A DNA stretch of 64,000 nucleotides from Myxococcales bacterium. Lineage in GTDB: Bacteria; Myxococcota_A; Bradymonadia; UBA7976; UBA1532. Below the pieces are notes generated by a model, which saw only the letters and a list, made by a program, of their open reading frames with translations, made no database searches and had not been told where the DNA came from. Made by a program: the position numbers and the translations under genes. This document shows, in pieces, positions 50,401 through 58,717 of this stretch; within the stretch, counting starts at the first letter, position 1; the number at the start of each line of letters is the position of its first letter. The stretch covers positions 1-64,000 of the forward strand of contig JACKDL010000026.1 of the NCBI GenBank assembly GCA_020633555.1, written 5' to 3'.

Positions 50401-51976
50401 GCACCGTGAGCCACTGCTGCAACAGACGCTGGGCCAAGGCGGCGGCCTGGGCGTCGATCGCGCCGGCGCGGGCGGGCGCCAGGGCCTCGGCCAGCGCGGT
50501 CAGGGCCCGCTGGCGGTGGACGCAGGTGTCGCTGCTGGGGCTGTTCAGGGCCTGGGCGCAGGCCTCCAGCGTGCCCTGCACGTCCACGCGGGTGGCGTAC
50601 AGCACGGGGAACGCGCCCGAGGCGCGGGCGCGGTCGGGGCCGGCGCAGGCCAGGTCGCCGCCCGCCAGGACGGTGCCCTGGGCGTCGGTGGCCAAGGCGG
50701 CCTGGAAGCCGGCGGCTGCGTCTTCGGTGGCGGGGCACACCGCGCTCGCGGCGCGGGCGGCAGGGGTGTCGCCCGTCAGCAGGGCCGCGTCCTCGACGGC
50801 GAAGGGCGCCCCGGCGCGGGCGGGCACGTCCACCGGCTCGCCCACGGGCGGCGCCTCGGGGATCACCACGTCGTCGGGCACATCGCCGGCCCGCGTCAGG
50901 TCAACCTGCCAGCGCAGGTGGGGCGCGGCCGCCTCGGCGGCCAGACCATCGACCGTGGCGCGGTACTGGAAGCTCACGCCCCCGGGGCGCCAGCTCACCG
51001 CGTCGATGGCCCCGCTGGCGGTGAGGGTCAGCGGGGCTCGATCGGGCTGCACGCCCAGGAACGGGTGGGGGGCGACCTCGCCCAGCCAGGCCGGCTCCCC
51101 TTCGCGCAGCGCGCCGGGCAGGGGGCCGGCGAACACCAGCCCGCCGTCGCTCTCGAAGCGCCCGGGCAGGCGGGTGGCGTCGTCGGGGTCAGCCACCAGC
51201 CACACCCGCACCGGCACGCGCAGGCTGGCCAGGGCCGGGGGCAGGTCGAGCGCGTCGCCCAGGCCGGCGGCCACCAGCCGCGCGGTGCCCACGTAGGCGC
51301 CGTGCTTCGGCCGATCCACCGGCGGCCGGGCCTCGGCCAGGCGCACGCTGAGGATGCGCCGCTGCCCACCGGTGAACAGCGTCACGTCCGCGAGCGCCGG
51401 TACGGGGCCCGGGGGCTGCGTGGTGCGCAGGCGCAGGGCCGCCGGGCCGTCGACCGGCCGCAACCCCAACAGGACACACTCAGCGCCAAAGTCGCCGTCG
51501 GGGCAGGCCACCTCGATGGGGGGCGGCGCGACCACCCGCAGCGCGCCCAGCGCGGCGCCGGTGGCGCTCAAGCGCACGGCGACCGGCTCGTCGGGCGTGA
51601 GCGCCGCGATCCGGGTGCGATCCAGCACCAGCTCACCCGCGGGGGCCGACAGGGCCAGCGCGCCGCAGCGTCCGTAGGCGAGGTCGCAGGTCTGGCCTTG
51701 GGGGCACTGCGCGTCCAGCTCGCAGGTGGTGGTGCAGCGGCCCAGGGCGCAGTGGGCGGCGCAGGGGCAGTCGGCGTCCGACACGCACAGCCGGTCGCGG
51801 TTGAGCAGGTCGGGGTCGGGCACACAGCCGCCCCCGCCGCCTCCGCCGGCCCCACCGCCCCCTCCATCGATCCGGGGCCCGCCGTCAGCGGGCGTCGCGG
51901 TGCCGCCCCCGTCATCACAGGCGAGCAGCAGCAGGGGCCACAGCCACAGAGGCCAACGTCGGAACACATGACTCAT
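47417..51976 (-). CDS. Giant lipoprotein, family B (copy 1)
   Basis: A 1519-residue lipoprotein (MSHVFRRWPLWLWPLLLLAC, lipobox LLAC). It starts inside the stop of the family A gene upstream (ATGA). After a Gly linker residues 50-105 are Cys-rich (CVSDADCPCAAHCALGRC). Residues 105-460 are beta-rich Ig-like text. Residues 460-1000 are helical with LYGEQIIGLCLNPDWVAFDI. Residues 1010-1270 form a long helical or coiled-coil region (REVALAVEAANTEIEVARAE), then VEFNNLKVTLSGLLLEGHLS. The last 250 residues are beta-rich and end LRVEDILLRLDYVSVARAR. It is paralogous to the gene at 54104-58717. The C-terminus resembles, from memory, Tc toxin A-subunit ends. Confidence 0.78.
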   Translation of the reverse strand: MSHVFRRWPLWLWPLLLLACDDGGGTATPADGGPRIDGGGGGAGGGGGGGCVPDPDLLNRDRLCVSDADCPCAAHCALGRCTTTCELDAQCPQGQTCDLAYGRCGALALSAPAGELVLDRTRIAALTPDEPVAVRLSATGAALGALRVVAPPPIEVACPDGDFGAECVLLGLRPVDGPAALRLRTTQPPGPVPALADVTLFTGGQRRILSVRLAEARPPVDRPKHGAYVGTARLVAAGLGDALDLPPALASLRVPVRVWLVADPDDATRLPGRFESDGGLVFAGPLPGALREGEPAWLGEVAPHPFLGVQPDRAPLTLTASGAIDAVSWRPGGVSFQYRATVDGLAAEAAAPHLRWQVDLTRAGDVPDDVVIPEAPPVGEPVDVPARAGAPFAVEDAALLTGDTPAARAASAVCPATEDAAAGFQAALATDAQGTVLAGGDLACAGPDRARASGAFPVLYATRVDVQGTLEACAQALNSPSSDTCVHRQRALTALAEALAPARAGAIDAQAAALAQRLLQQWLTVHGVLARDVDRAAQIDLLLNDGRPGGTDLSLRQALLASLTGWDLLLHPRVAHGLTQLDAAALAAPDYRAALFPGGVAGLDPDAPTLTQPQAVGLPVALLDLWTTQLGAFVRLVREAQAGLNRFDAVEDLYGQLGRRGALVLALAWGLRARAGDVPWADQWDLAQQAVGAATAQAQAAIADLRAGRNALGIEDIDLPIYRVGDQAADGARFSALSDSLIGRPGDARPIVPSLIERARARLAEARDAFVGARDRDLDVEQLRLARERRLMEINRLYGEQIIGLCLNPDWVAFDILEQWDTIDPDTCFLDTELEPSCVPTAENAAAAVDSAGVAYDICLVAGLRDALGGGVATGSATADDVVTRVGPALGADRAHSAFTRLQVTAVAPGEGPDEVLVTFTHDGAQYTVNRPDLAALNLELPPDLPPETLPDIWRLCGHRREVALARRPERDPATCERADQCTAGAACFRGACRHDLAVDPARRPECYRGVMGEVALAVEAANTEIEVARAELDEFSQAFDIAVQGCLIQQDGFERAEELTRQHNIVMGALGGAKLAAQLTLFGLEAAGDALSITDGSSINLGALAATATVAPKAAIASLELAMEIADREYEAAREIIENATAIKLCFNDAQTHLIGARAAALRIQQATLQATRQIVEFNNLKVTLSGLLLEGHLSLEAERARVLHPLDTDYWIDEAFDAWFRVLRQARRATYLALLAVEYEFQLSLDSRDDVLRAEHPNQLEAVLDSLRGRVATGTVNGAAPTTLVEVVSLREHLLRLADRSALPPGWRRLDPAARFGRWLADPAFAVYDPVDGTWLGQEVPFSVMPQAGSAAEGLGISLLTGTDCAERLWSLNASVVGPAVEGDASTFTRVVVRHRNTFHSQHCTQRGTLQTAATRPSRNLFLDPVAYDPVEQPPGGVGEDTGFTSARVQARIGVTRAELEDEAFAQGASEELAGRGLYGDYRLFIPATSLGDGGLDLLRVEDILLRLDYVSVARAR

Positions 51977-54102
51977 GGGGCGCACCCCAACACCGGCTGG
52001 GCTCGGCCCGCGGGCGCCGCCTGGGCGTTGGCGTCGGCGTGCGCCGCGGCGCCCGATCCGGCGCCGCCGATCGTGATCCCGTCCGCGAAGCCCGCGGGCA
52101 GGTCGGCCAGGGCCGTGTCCACGCACAGCACCCCGATGGCGTCACCGCCGGCGCCGTTGCCGCCGGGGCCCCCCGGGTGCCCGACCCCGCCGTCCTGGCC
52201 GGGCTGAGCGTTGCTGGCCTGGCCCCGGTCGGCCAGGCCGGCGACGCCGCCTGTGCCGCCCGGCAGGCCCTCACTGCCCAGGCCGCCCGGAGCGCCCGCG
52301 CCGCCGTCACCGACGGTGGCGGTCACGCCGGTCAGGGTCAGCCCGGTGGAGTCGATGGCCAAGACCCCCAGCGCAGAGCCGCCGCCGCCGCCGGGGCGAC
52401 CACCGAAGCCGCCGCAGCCGCCCGCGCCGCCGCCGCCGCCACCCGCGCCGTATGGGCAGCTCGGGGCGGCCTCGGAGGCGCCGCCGGCGCCGGGGCGACC
52501 GCCGATGCCCGGCAGGCCGGGCTGGCCCGTGGCGTGGGTGCGCCAGCGCTGCAGGCCGTCCAGGGCGCCACCTGGGGCGCCGGGGGCGCCCGCGCGGCGG
52601 TTCACCTCGCGCTCGGGCCAGGCCGGCCGCTCGCCGGGCGCGTTGCCTTCGCAGATGGTCGCCCGCTGCCCACCGCGGCCGCCCGGGTTCGTCTGGGCGC
52701 GGATGCCGTCCACGTCGGCGGGGCAGACCGCGCCCGGCGCGCCGTCGGCGCCGGGGAACACCGGGCCGATGGGATCGTTGGTGCTGCACGGCTGGGCGCA
52801 GCGGTTGGGGTAGCGGTCGCAGACCCGGTCGCGATCCTCCTCGCAGTCGCCGGGCGAGCGGGCGTGGACGTTCAGGCCGGGCTGGCCGTCCATGAGCACG
52901 GGGTCGAGCTCGGCCTCGACGGGCGCGGCGTCGGCCCCGGGCACGCCGTCGCTGGCGCTGCCGACGGTGATCGCGACGTCCTCCACCACCAGGGCGGGGC
53001 TGCCGATGGCCAGCAGGCCGACGGTGTGCACGCCGGCCTGGCCGTCGTCGCTGGGGCCCGCGGGGCTGGCCGGGGCGTCGGGCACGGCCAGGTCCAGTCC
53101 CCGCACAGCGCCGCCCGTGGCGACGCCCAGGGCGGTCAAGGCCACGAGCTGGCCGGCCGCCAGGGCCTGCTCGGTGACCTCGACCCGCACGGTGGGCCGG
53201 TCGTCGCTGGGCTGGAAGAAGGGGTGGCCCGAGTAGCCGCCCCGCAGCTCGATGCCGTCGCGGAGCACCACGGGCCCCAGCACGTTGCCGCTGCCGCCGA
53301 TGATCACGAAGCGCACATCCGCCAGGGCAGCCAGATCCAGGGCGGCGGCCAGATCGTGGAAGGGGGCCAGACGCGTGCCACGCTGTTCGCCGCGGTACGC
53401 GCCGTCGACGAACAGGACGAGCTGCTCGCAGCGGCGGCCCTGGGCGTCCTCCACCGCGATCAGATCGTCGCAGGTGACGGCGCCCGTCTCGGCGTCGCAG
53501 GCGCTGGTGGCGATGCCGCAGGCCCCGCAGGGCAGCTCGGCGATGGGCACGCAGCGGTTCAGGTAGTCGCCGCGGCCGTCGGGCGAGGGGTCGCAGAACT
53601 GCGCCTCGCAGCCGGCGCCGCAGCGACGCGGTGCGGCGTCGTCGCAGGGCTCGACCTTGCACTCGCAGGCCTCGGCGCCGCAGGTCACGGGGTCATAGGC
53701 GCACACCCCGGCGTCGCAGCGGGGCGCCCGGCAGGGCTGAGGGGTGCACTGCTCGGGCGCTTCGCAGGGGCAGCCCTCGCCCTGGCAGGCGCAGCCGGCG
53801 TCGCACTGGATGATGCCGCCGCAGCCATCGGGCCGGGGCCCGCAGTCGGTGGGCAGGCAGTCGCGGGGGACACAGGCGTCGACGGCGACCCCCTGGTCGG
53901 CGCCGCCACCGCCCTGACCACCCTGACCGCCCTCGCCGCCCTCTCCCGCGTCGGGCCCTGTCTCGCCCTGGCCCCCGTCCACCACGACGGCGCCGCCGTC
54001 GCCCCGGCGGATGGAGCCGCCCCCGCCGTCGCACGCGGGCAGGCATACCGCCAGCGCCAGGGCACCCAGGCGCCCGGCCTTCAACAGATCACCGCCGCCC
54101 AT
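51973..54102 (-). CDS. Cys-rich, beta-helix, glycine-rich lipoprotein, family A (copy 1)
   Basis: A 709-residue lipoprotein from the ATG at 54102, one base after the family B stop. Signal MGGGDLLKAGRLGALALAVC precedes lipobox LPAC. Residues 30-230 are Cys-rich (CDAGCACQGEGCPCEAPEQC, PCGACGIATSACDAETGA). Residues 240-420 are beta-helix-like (APFHDLAAALDLAALADVRF, then GPVVLRDGIELRGGYSGHP). Residues 440-690 are glycine-rich with PG repeats (RRAGAPGAPGGAL, GGAGGCGGFGGRPGGGGGSA). It ends PVLGCAP. Closest paralogue in the window: the gene at 60808-62892. I infer a surface structural or adhesive role. Confidence 0.78.
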   Translation of the reverse strand: MGGGDLLKAGRLGALALAVCLPACDGGGGSIRRGDGGAVVVDGGQGETGPDAGEGGEGGQGGQGGGGADQGVAVDACVPRDCLPTDCGPRPDGCGGIIQCDAGCACQGEGCPCEAPEQCTPQPCRAPRCDAGVCAYDPVTCGAEACECKVEPCDDAAPRRCGAGCEAQFCDPSPDGRGDYLNRCVPIAELPCGACGIATSACDAETGAVTCDDLIAVEDAQGRRCEQLVLFVDGAYRGEQRGTRLAPFHDLAAALDLAALADVRFVIIGGSGNVLGPVVLRDGIELRGGYSGHPFFQPSDDRPTVRVEVTEQALAAGQLVALTALGVATGGAVRGLDLAVPDAPASPAGPSDDGQAGVHTVGLLAIGSPALVVEDVAITVGSASDGVPGADAAPVEAELDPVLMDGQPGLNVHARSPGDCEEDRDRVCDRYPNRCAQPCSTNDPIGPVFPGADGAPGAVCPADVDGIRAQTNPGGRGGQRATICEGNAPGERPAWPEREVNRRAGAPGAPGGALDGLQRWRTHATGQPGLPGIGGRPGAGGASEAAPSCPYGAGGGGGGAGGCGGFGGRPGGGGGSALGVLAIDSTGLTLTGVTATVGDGGAGAPGGLGSEGLPGGTGGVAGLADRGQASNAQPGQDGGVGHPGGPGGNGAGGDAIGVLCVDTALADLPAGFADGITIGGAGSGAAAHADANAQAAPAGRAQPVLGCAP

Positions 54103-54103
54103 G

Positions 54104-57100
54104 TCAGAGCCCCCCGGCGACGGACACATAGTCCAGCCGCAACAGAATGTCTTCGATGCCCGTCAGCACCAGACCATCCCGACCCTCGCCCGCCAGGCTC
54201 TCGGCGGGGATGTACAGCGTGAAGTCGCCGTACAGACCGCGGCCCGCCAGCTCCTCGCTGGCGCCTTGGGCGTAGCGCTCGTCCTCCAGCTCGGCGCGGC
54301 TGATGCCCAGCCGAGCCTGGATGCGGGCGGCGGTGTAGCCGGTGTCTTCGCCCAGGGCCCCGGGGGCCTCGGGCGAGGCGTCGTAGGCCAGCGGATCCAG
54401 GAACAGGTTGCGGCTGGGCCGGGTGCTGGCGGTCTGCAGCTCGCCGGGCTCACCGCCGCAGCGCTGGCTGTGGAAGGTGTTGCGCTTGCGCACCACCAGC
54501 CGCGAGAGGGTGCTCTCGCCCACGGCGGCCCCGTCGCCCAGCACCGAGGCGTTCACCGACCACAGCCGCTCGGCGCAGTCGGTGCCCGTGAGCAGGGGCA
54601 CGTCCACCGGGCCCGCGGCGCTGGCCGTGGCGGGCATGATGTTGAAGGGGATCTCCTGGCCCCGGTACTGCCCGCTGGCGTCGTACACCGCGAACTGCGG
54701 GGCGGCCAGCCAGCGGCCGAAGCGCTCGGCCGGCGTGAGCTGATGCCAGCCAGCGCCCAGGGCGCTGCGGTCGGCCACCTGCAGCAGGTGCTCGCGCAGG
54801 CTCACCACCTGCACCAGATCCGTGGGCGAGGCGCCGTTGACTGTGCCGGTGACCACCCGGTTGCGCAGGTCGTCCAGCACCTGCTCGAGCTGCACCGGGT
54901 GGGTGGCCCGCAGGATGTCGGCGCGGTAGGGCAGGCTGGCCTGGAACTCGTACTCGGCCGCCAGCAGCGACAGATACAGCCCCCGCTTCGCCAGCCGCAG
55001 GGTGCGCTCGTAGCGGTCGAAGTGCTCGCCGATCCAGAAGTCGGTGTTCAGGGGCGACAGGGTGCGCGCCCGCTCGGCCTCCAGCGACAGGTGGCCCTCC
55101 AGCAGCAGCCCGTCCAGGGTCACCTTCAGGTTGTTGAACTCCACGAGCTGCCGGGTGAACTCCAGGCTGGCCTGCTTGATCTTCAGGGCCGCGGTCTGGG
55201 CGCCCACCATGTGCACGCTGGCGTCGTTCACGCAGGCAGCCACCTCGGCCTGAGCCTGGATGGCGGCCTTGGCGGCCTCGAACTCGGTCTGGGCGCGGCC
55301 CATCTCGCGGTCGAGGACGGCGATGGCCGCCTTGGGGATTGCCGTCAGCGCGCCGATGGCGGCGCCGATGTTCAGGCTGTTCCCGCTGAAGATCCCGCTG
55401 GCCTCCTTGGCGGCCTCCAGGGCGATGAGGGCCAGGTTGGCGGCCAGCTTGGCGTCGGCCATGGCGCCCATGGCGGCCCGGTGGGCGGCGCCGAGCGCGG
55501 CGATGCTGTCGTAGGCCTCGGCGATGATCTCACAGCCCTGCATGGCCACGTCGAAGGCCGCCACCATGTCGTCCAGTTCGGCGCGGGCGATGCGCACGTC
55601 GAAGCGGGCCAGCTCGACGGCCAGGGCCACCTCGCCCAGCGCGCCGCGGTAGCACTCCGGGCGCACGCCGGCGGCGGCCACGATGCCCGCCGTGCACTCC
55701 CCCCGGTAGCAGGCCATGCCCACCGGGCACCCGTCGGGCAGATCGCACACGGCGTCGCCGTCGGTGGGGCGTACCCGCTCCACCACCGACCGGCGGTGGG
55801 CGCAGGCCCGGTACACCTCGGGCAGCAGGCTGGCGGGGGTGTCGTCGGCCAGGTTCAGGTTCAGCGTGCGCAGCACGGGCAGGTGGATGCGGTGGGCGCT
55901 GGTGGCCCCGTCCAGGGTCGCCGTGAAGTCCACCGTCACATCGTCCAGGCCCGCGTCGCCCCACTCGATGGCGGTGATCTGCAGCTTGTCGAAGCCGTCC
56001 TCGGCCATGATCTTCAGGCCCACGGCGTCCACCATCGCGTCCGCGGCGGGGTCGCCCAGGCTGGCGGCTTCGCCCACCCGCTCCCGCAGGCGGTGGGCCA
56101 CACAGATGCGCTCGGCCACCTCGGCGGACGTCAGGGTGGCTGCCGTCTCTTCGGCCGTGGGCCGGCAAGGCGGCTGCACGTCATCGGCCAGGTAGCAGTC
56201 GTTGGCGTCGATCTGATCCCACTGTTCGAGGATGTCGAAGGCGATCCAGTCGGGGTCCAGACACAGCCCGATGATCTGTTCGCCGTACAGCCGGTTGATG
56301 TCCATCAGCCGGCGGTCCTGCTCCAGGGCCAGCCGGGCCTCGCGCACGTCGCGCTCGCGGGCCGCCAGGTAGGCCCCGCGCACGTCGGTGAGCGCCTCGC
56401 GGGTGCGCTCGATGAGCCGCGGCACGATGGGCCGGGCGTCGGCAGGCTGGCCCAGCAGGTAGTCGCTGAGGGCCGAGAAGCGGTCGCCGGGCCCCACCTG
56501 ATCGCCCACCCGATACAGGGGCAGGTCGGTGTCTTCGATGCCGAGGGGGTTCGCGCCCGTGCGCAGATCGCGCACCGCCGCCAGGCTGCGGCGCATGGCG
56601 GCCCCGTACGCCTGGCGGGCCAGATCCCACTCGGCGTCCCAGGGCGGCGCGCCCAGGGTGCGGGCCTGGGTGTACAGCCCGTGCGCCAGCGCCAGCGCCA
56701 CCAGGCTGCGGCGGGTGAGCGCGCCGTAGGTGGCCTCCACCTCACTGAACGCGCGCAGCCCGGCCTGGGCCTCGCGCACCAGCGCCGTGAAGGCGTCGAG
56801 CTGGGTCACCAGGCTGTCCAGCAGCGTCACCGGCAGGCCCAGGGCCTGCACCTGGGTGCGTACGGGACGGTCGGGGTCCAGGCCCGCCACGCCGGCGGGG
56901 AAGAGGCGGGTGCGGTAGTCGGGCTCGGCCAGCACCTCCGGGGGCATCACCACCAGCGGCGCGGCCACCCGCGGGTGGAAGAGCAGGGCCCAGCCGTCCA
57001 GGCTGACCTCCAGGCCCTCGCGGGCGGTGAGGCCCACCGCCTGGCCGTCGTTCAGGATGGCCTCGAGCCGCCGGCTGCGGCCGGGCTCGCGGGCCAGGAA

Positions 57101-58717
57101 GTCGTGGACGGCCAGCCACTGCTGCAGCAGCCGGTGGGCCAACGCACTGGCGGTGAAGTCGGGGTCGGTGGGCCCCTCCTCGCCGGGGTCGTGCAGGGCG
57201 CGGTCGCGGTCGCGGGCCAGGGCCTCGGCCAGGGCGGTGACCACCCGGGCCGGGTGGACGCAGCGCTCGCCGGCGCCGGCCGCGAGCTCGGCGGCGCAGG
57301 CGGCCAGATCGGCCTGCAGCTCGAGCTGCGTGCGCTGCACCAGCGGGAAGGCGGCGCCGCCGCTGGTGGCGTCCGGGCCGGCGCAGGCCAGGTCGCCCGC
57401 GGGCCGGTAGTCACCCTCGGCGTCCTGGGCCAGGCGTGCCTGGAAGGCCCCGCCGGGGCAGATCACCGAGGCCACCCGGGCGGGCGCGTCGGCGCCGCTG
57501 GCCAGGGCGGCGTCCTCCAGCGCGAGAGGGGTCTGCACGGCGTCGTCGGGCAGGTCCGGCACGGGCTCGGGGCTGGCGCGCACGGCGACGTCGGCGGGCA
57601 CGTCGCCCACCCGGGTCAGGTCGAGCTGCCACTGAATGTACGGGGCGCGGCGGGCGGTGGTCAGGCCCACGAACAGGGCGCGGTAGCTCACCGACAGGGC
57701 CGTGCCCCGCCAGGTGGCGCGGGTGATCTCGCCGCGCACGCCCACGGGCTGATCCGACACCGGGAAGGGGTGGGGCTCGGTGACGCCCGCCCAGTCCCCC
57801 TGGTTGTCGGCCTGCAGCAGGCCGGCGGTGGCGGCCGGGAACAGAGTGCCGAAGTCGTCCTCGAAGCGCGCCGGCAGGCGGGCCGGGTCCGCGGCGTCGG
57901 CGAACAGGTAGGCGCGCACCGGCACCCGCAGCGCGCTCAAGTCCTCAGGGAGCGCCAGATCGGCGGTGCGGGCGTCCAGGCCGGCGCCCACCGGGCGCGC
58001 GATGCCGCGGTACTCGCCCGCCCGCGCGAACCCCTGGGGGGGTGCCACGGCGGGCAGGGTCAGCGCCACGATGGCCCGCCGCCCGGCGTAGTGCAGGGTC
58101 AGGTCACCGCGCAGGTCGGCCATGCCCCGGGGCTGGGTGGTGCGCACCCGCATCTGCAGGGGCACCCCCGGGGGCTGCTGCGCCAGGTTCACCAGGCAGT
58201 CGGCCTCGAAGTCGTCCTGGGGCGTACACGCCACCTCGAAGGGCGCGCTGGCGGTGACCCGCACCACACCCACGGGCCCTTCCACCGGGGTCACGTGCAC
58301 GGCCACCGGCACGTCCACGCTCAGCAGGTCCAGCTCGCGGCGGCTGAAGGCCAGGCGGCCCAGCTCAGCGGGCACGCCCTCGGCGCTCAGCCCGTCCACG
58401 CCGGCCTGGCCCTCACAGCGACCGTACAGATCGCAGCCCCCGCCGGCGCAGTGCTCGTCGTCGGTGCAGGTGGCGTTGCACCGCCCCAGGCTGCAGTGGC
58501 TGCCACAGGGGCAGTCCTGGTCCAGGTTGCAGGGCATGGCCCGGGCGATGAGCGCGGGATCGGGGGTGCAGGTCAGGGCTTGCACCCGGGCGTCGTCCTC
58601 GGGGCCGCCGTCGGCGGTGGGGCCCGGCTGGCCGCCGCCGCCGCCGCCGCCATCATCACAGGCGGTCAGCAGGGAGGCGCACAGAAAGCCAAGAAGAATC
58701 AGTGTGTTCCAGCGCAT
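54104..58717 (-). CDS. Giant lipoprotein, family B (copy 2)
   Basis: A 1537-residue lipoprotein (MRWNTLILLGFLCASLLTAC, lipobox LTAC). The ATG overlaps the stop of the preceding family A gene by one base (TGATG). It aligns by eye with copy 1 along its length: a Cys-rich N-terminus (PCNLDQDCPCGSHCSLGRC), shared blocks IDLPIYRVGDQ/TDLPLYRVGDQ, NRLYGEQIIGLCL, LLLEGHLSLEAERAR, SLREHLLQVADRSAL and LLTGTDCAERLWSVNASVLG, and the C-terminus YGDFTLYIPAESLAGEG to TGIEDILLRLDYVSV. Many positions differ, so the duplication is old. The C-terminal block recalls TcA TcB-binding domains. Confidence 0.78.
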   Translation of the reverse strand: MRWNTLILLGFLCASLLTACDDGGGGGGGQPGPTADGGPEDDARVQALTCTPDPALIARAMPCNLDQDCPCGSHCSLGRCNATCTDDEHCAGGGCDLYGRCEGQAGVDGLSAEGVPAELGRLAFSRRELDLLSVDVPVAVHVTPVEGPVGVVRVTASAPFEVACTPQDDFEADCLVNLAQQPPGVPLQMRVRTTQPRGMADLRGDLTLHYAGRRAIVALTLPAVAPPQGFARAGEYRGIARPVGAGLDARTADLALPEDLSALRVPVRAYLFADAADPARLPARFEDDFGTLFPAATAGLLQADNQGDWAGVTEPHPFPVSDQPVGVRGEITRATWRGTALSVSYRALFVGLTTARRAPYIQWQLDLTRVGDVPADVAVRASPEPVPDLPDDAVQTPLALEDAALASGADAPARVASVICPGGAFQARLAQDAEGDYRPAGDLACAGPDATSGGAAFPLVQRTQLELQADLAACAAELAAGAGERCVHPARVVTALAEALARDRDRALHDPGEEGPTDPDFTASALAHRLLQQWLAVHDFLAREPGRSRRLEAILNDGQAVGLTAREGLEVSLDGWALLFHPRVAAPLVVMPPEVLAEPDYRTRLFPAGVAGLDPDRPVRTQVQALGLPVTLLDSLVTQLDAFTALVREAQAGLRAFSEVEATYGALTRRSLVALALAHGLYTQARTLGAPPWDAEWDLARQAYGAAMRRSLAAVRDLRTGANPLGIEDTDLPLYRVGDQVGPGDRFSALSDYLLGQPADARPIVPRLIERTREALTDVRGAYLAARERDVREARLALEQDRRLMDINRLYGEQIIGLCLDPDWIAFDILEQWDQIDANDCYLADDVQPPCRPTAEETAATLTSAEVAERICVAHRLRERVGEAASLGDPAADAMVDAVGLKIMAEDGFDKLQITAIEWGDAGLDDVTVDFTATLDGATSAHRIHLPVLRTLNLNLADDTPASLLPEVYRACAHRRSVVERVRPTDGDAVCDLPDGCPVGMACYRGECTAGIVAAAGVRPECYRGALGEVALAVELARFDVRIARAELDDMVAAFDVAMQGCEIIAEAYDSIAALGAAHRAAMGAMADAKLAANLALIALEAAKEASGIFSGNSLNIGAAIGALTAIPKAAIAVLDREMGRAQTEFEAAKAAIQAQAEVAACVNDASVHMVGAQTAALKIKQASLEFTRQLVEFNNLKVTLDGLLLEGHLSLEAERARTLSPLNTDFWIGEHFDRYERTLRLAKRGLYLSLLAAEYEFQASLPYRADILRATHPVQLEQVLDDLRNRVVTGTVNGASPTDLVQVVSLREHLLQVADRSALGAGWHQLTPAERFGRWLAAPQFAVYDASGQYRGQEIPFNIMPATASAAGPVDVPLLTGTDCAERLWSVNASVLGDGAAVGESTLSRLVVRKRNTFHSQRCGGEPGELQTASTRPSRNLFLDPLAYDASPEAPGALGEDTGYTAARIQARLGISRAELEDERYAQGASEELAGRGLYGDFTLYIPAESLAGEGRDGLVLTGIEDILLRLDYVSVAGGL

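Noticed and set aside
47762..52207. Plus-strand open frame of about 1480 codons opposite family B copy 1
   Set aside because: The minus-strand gene has an ATGA overlap with its neighbour and paralogy; the plus frame is an artefact of high third-position GC.
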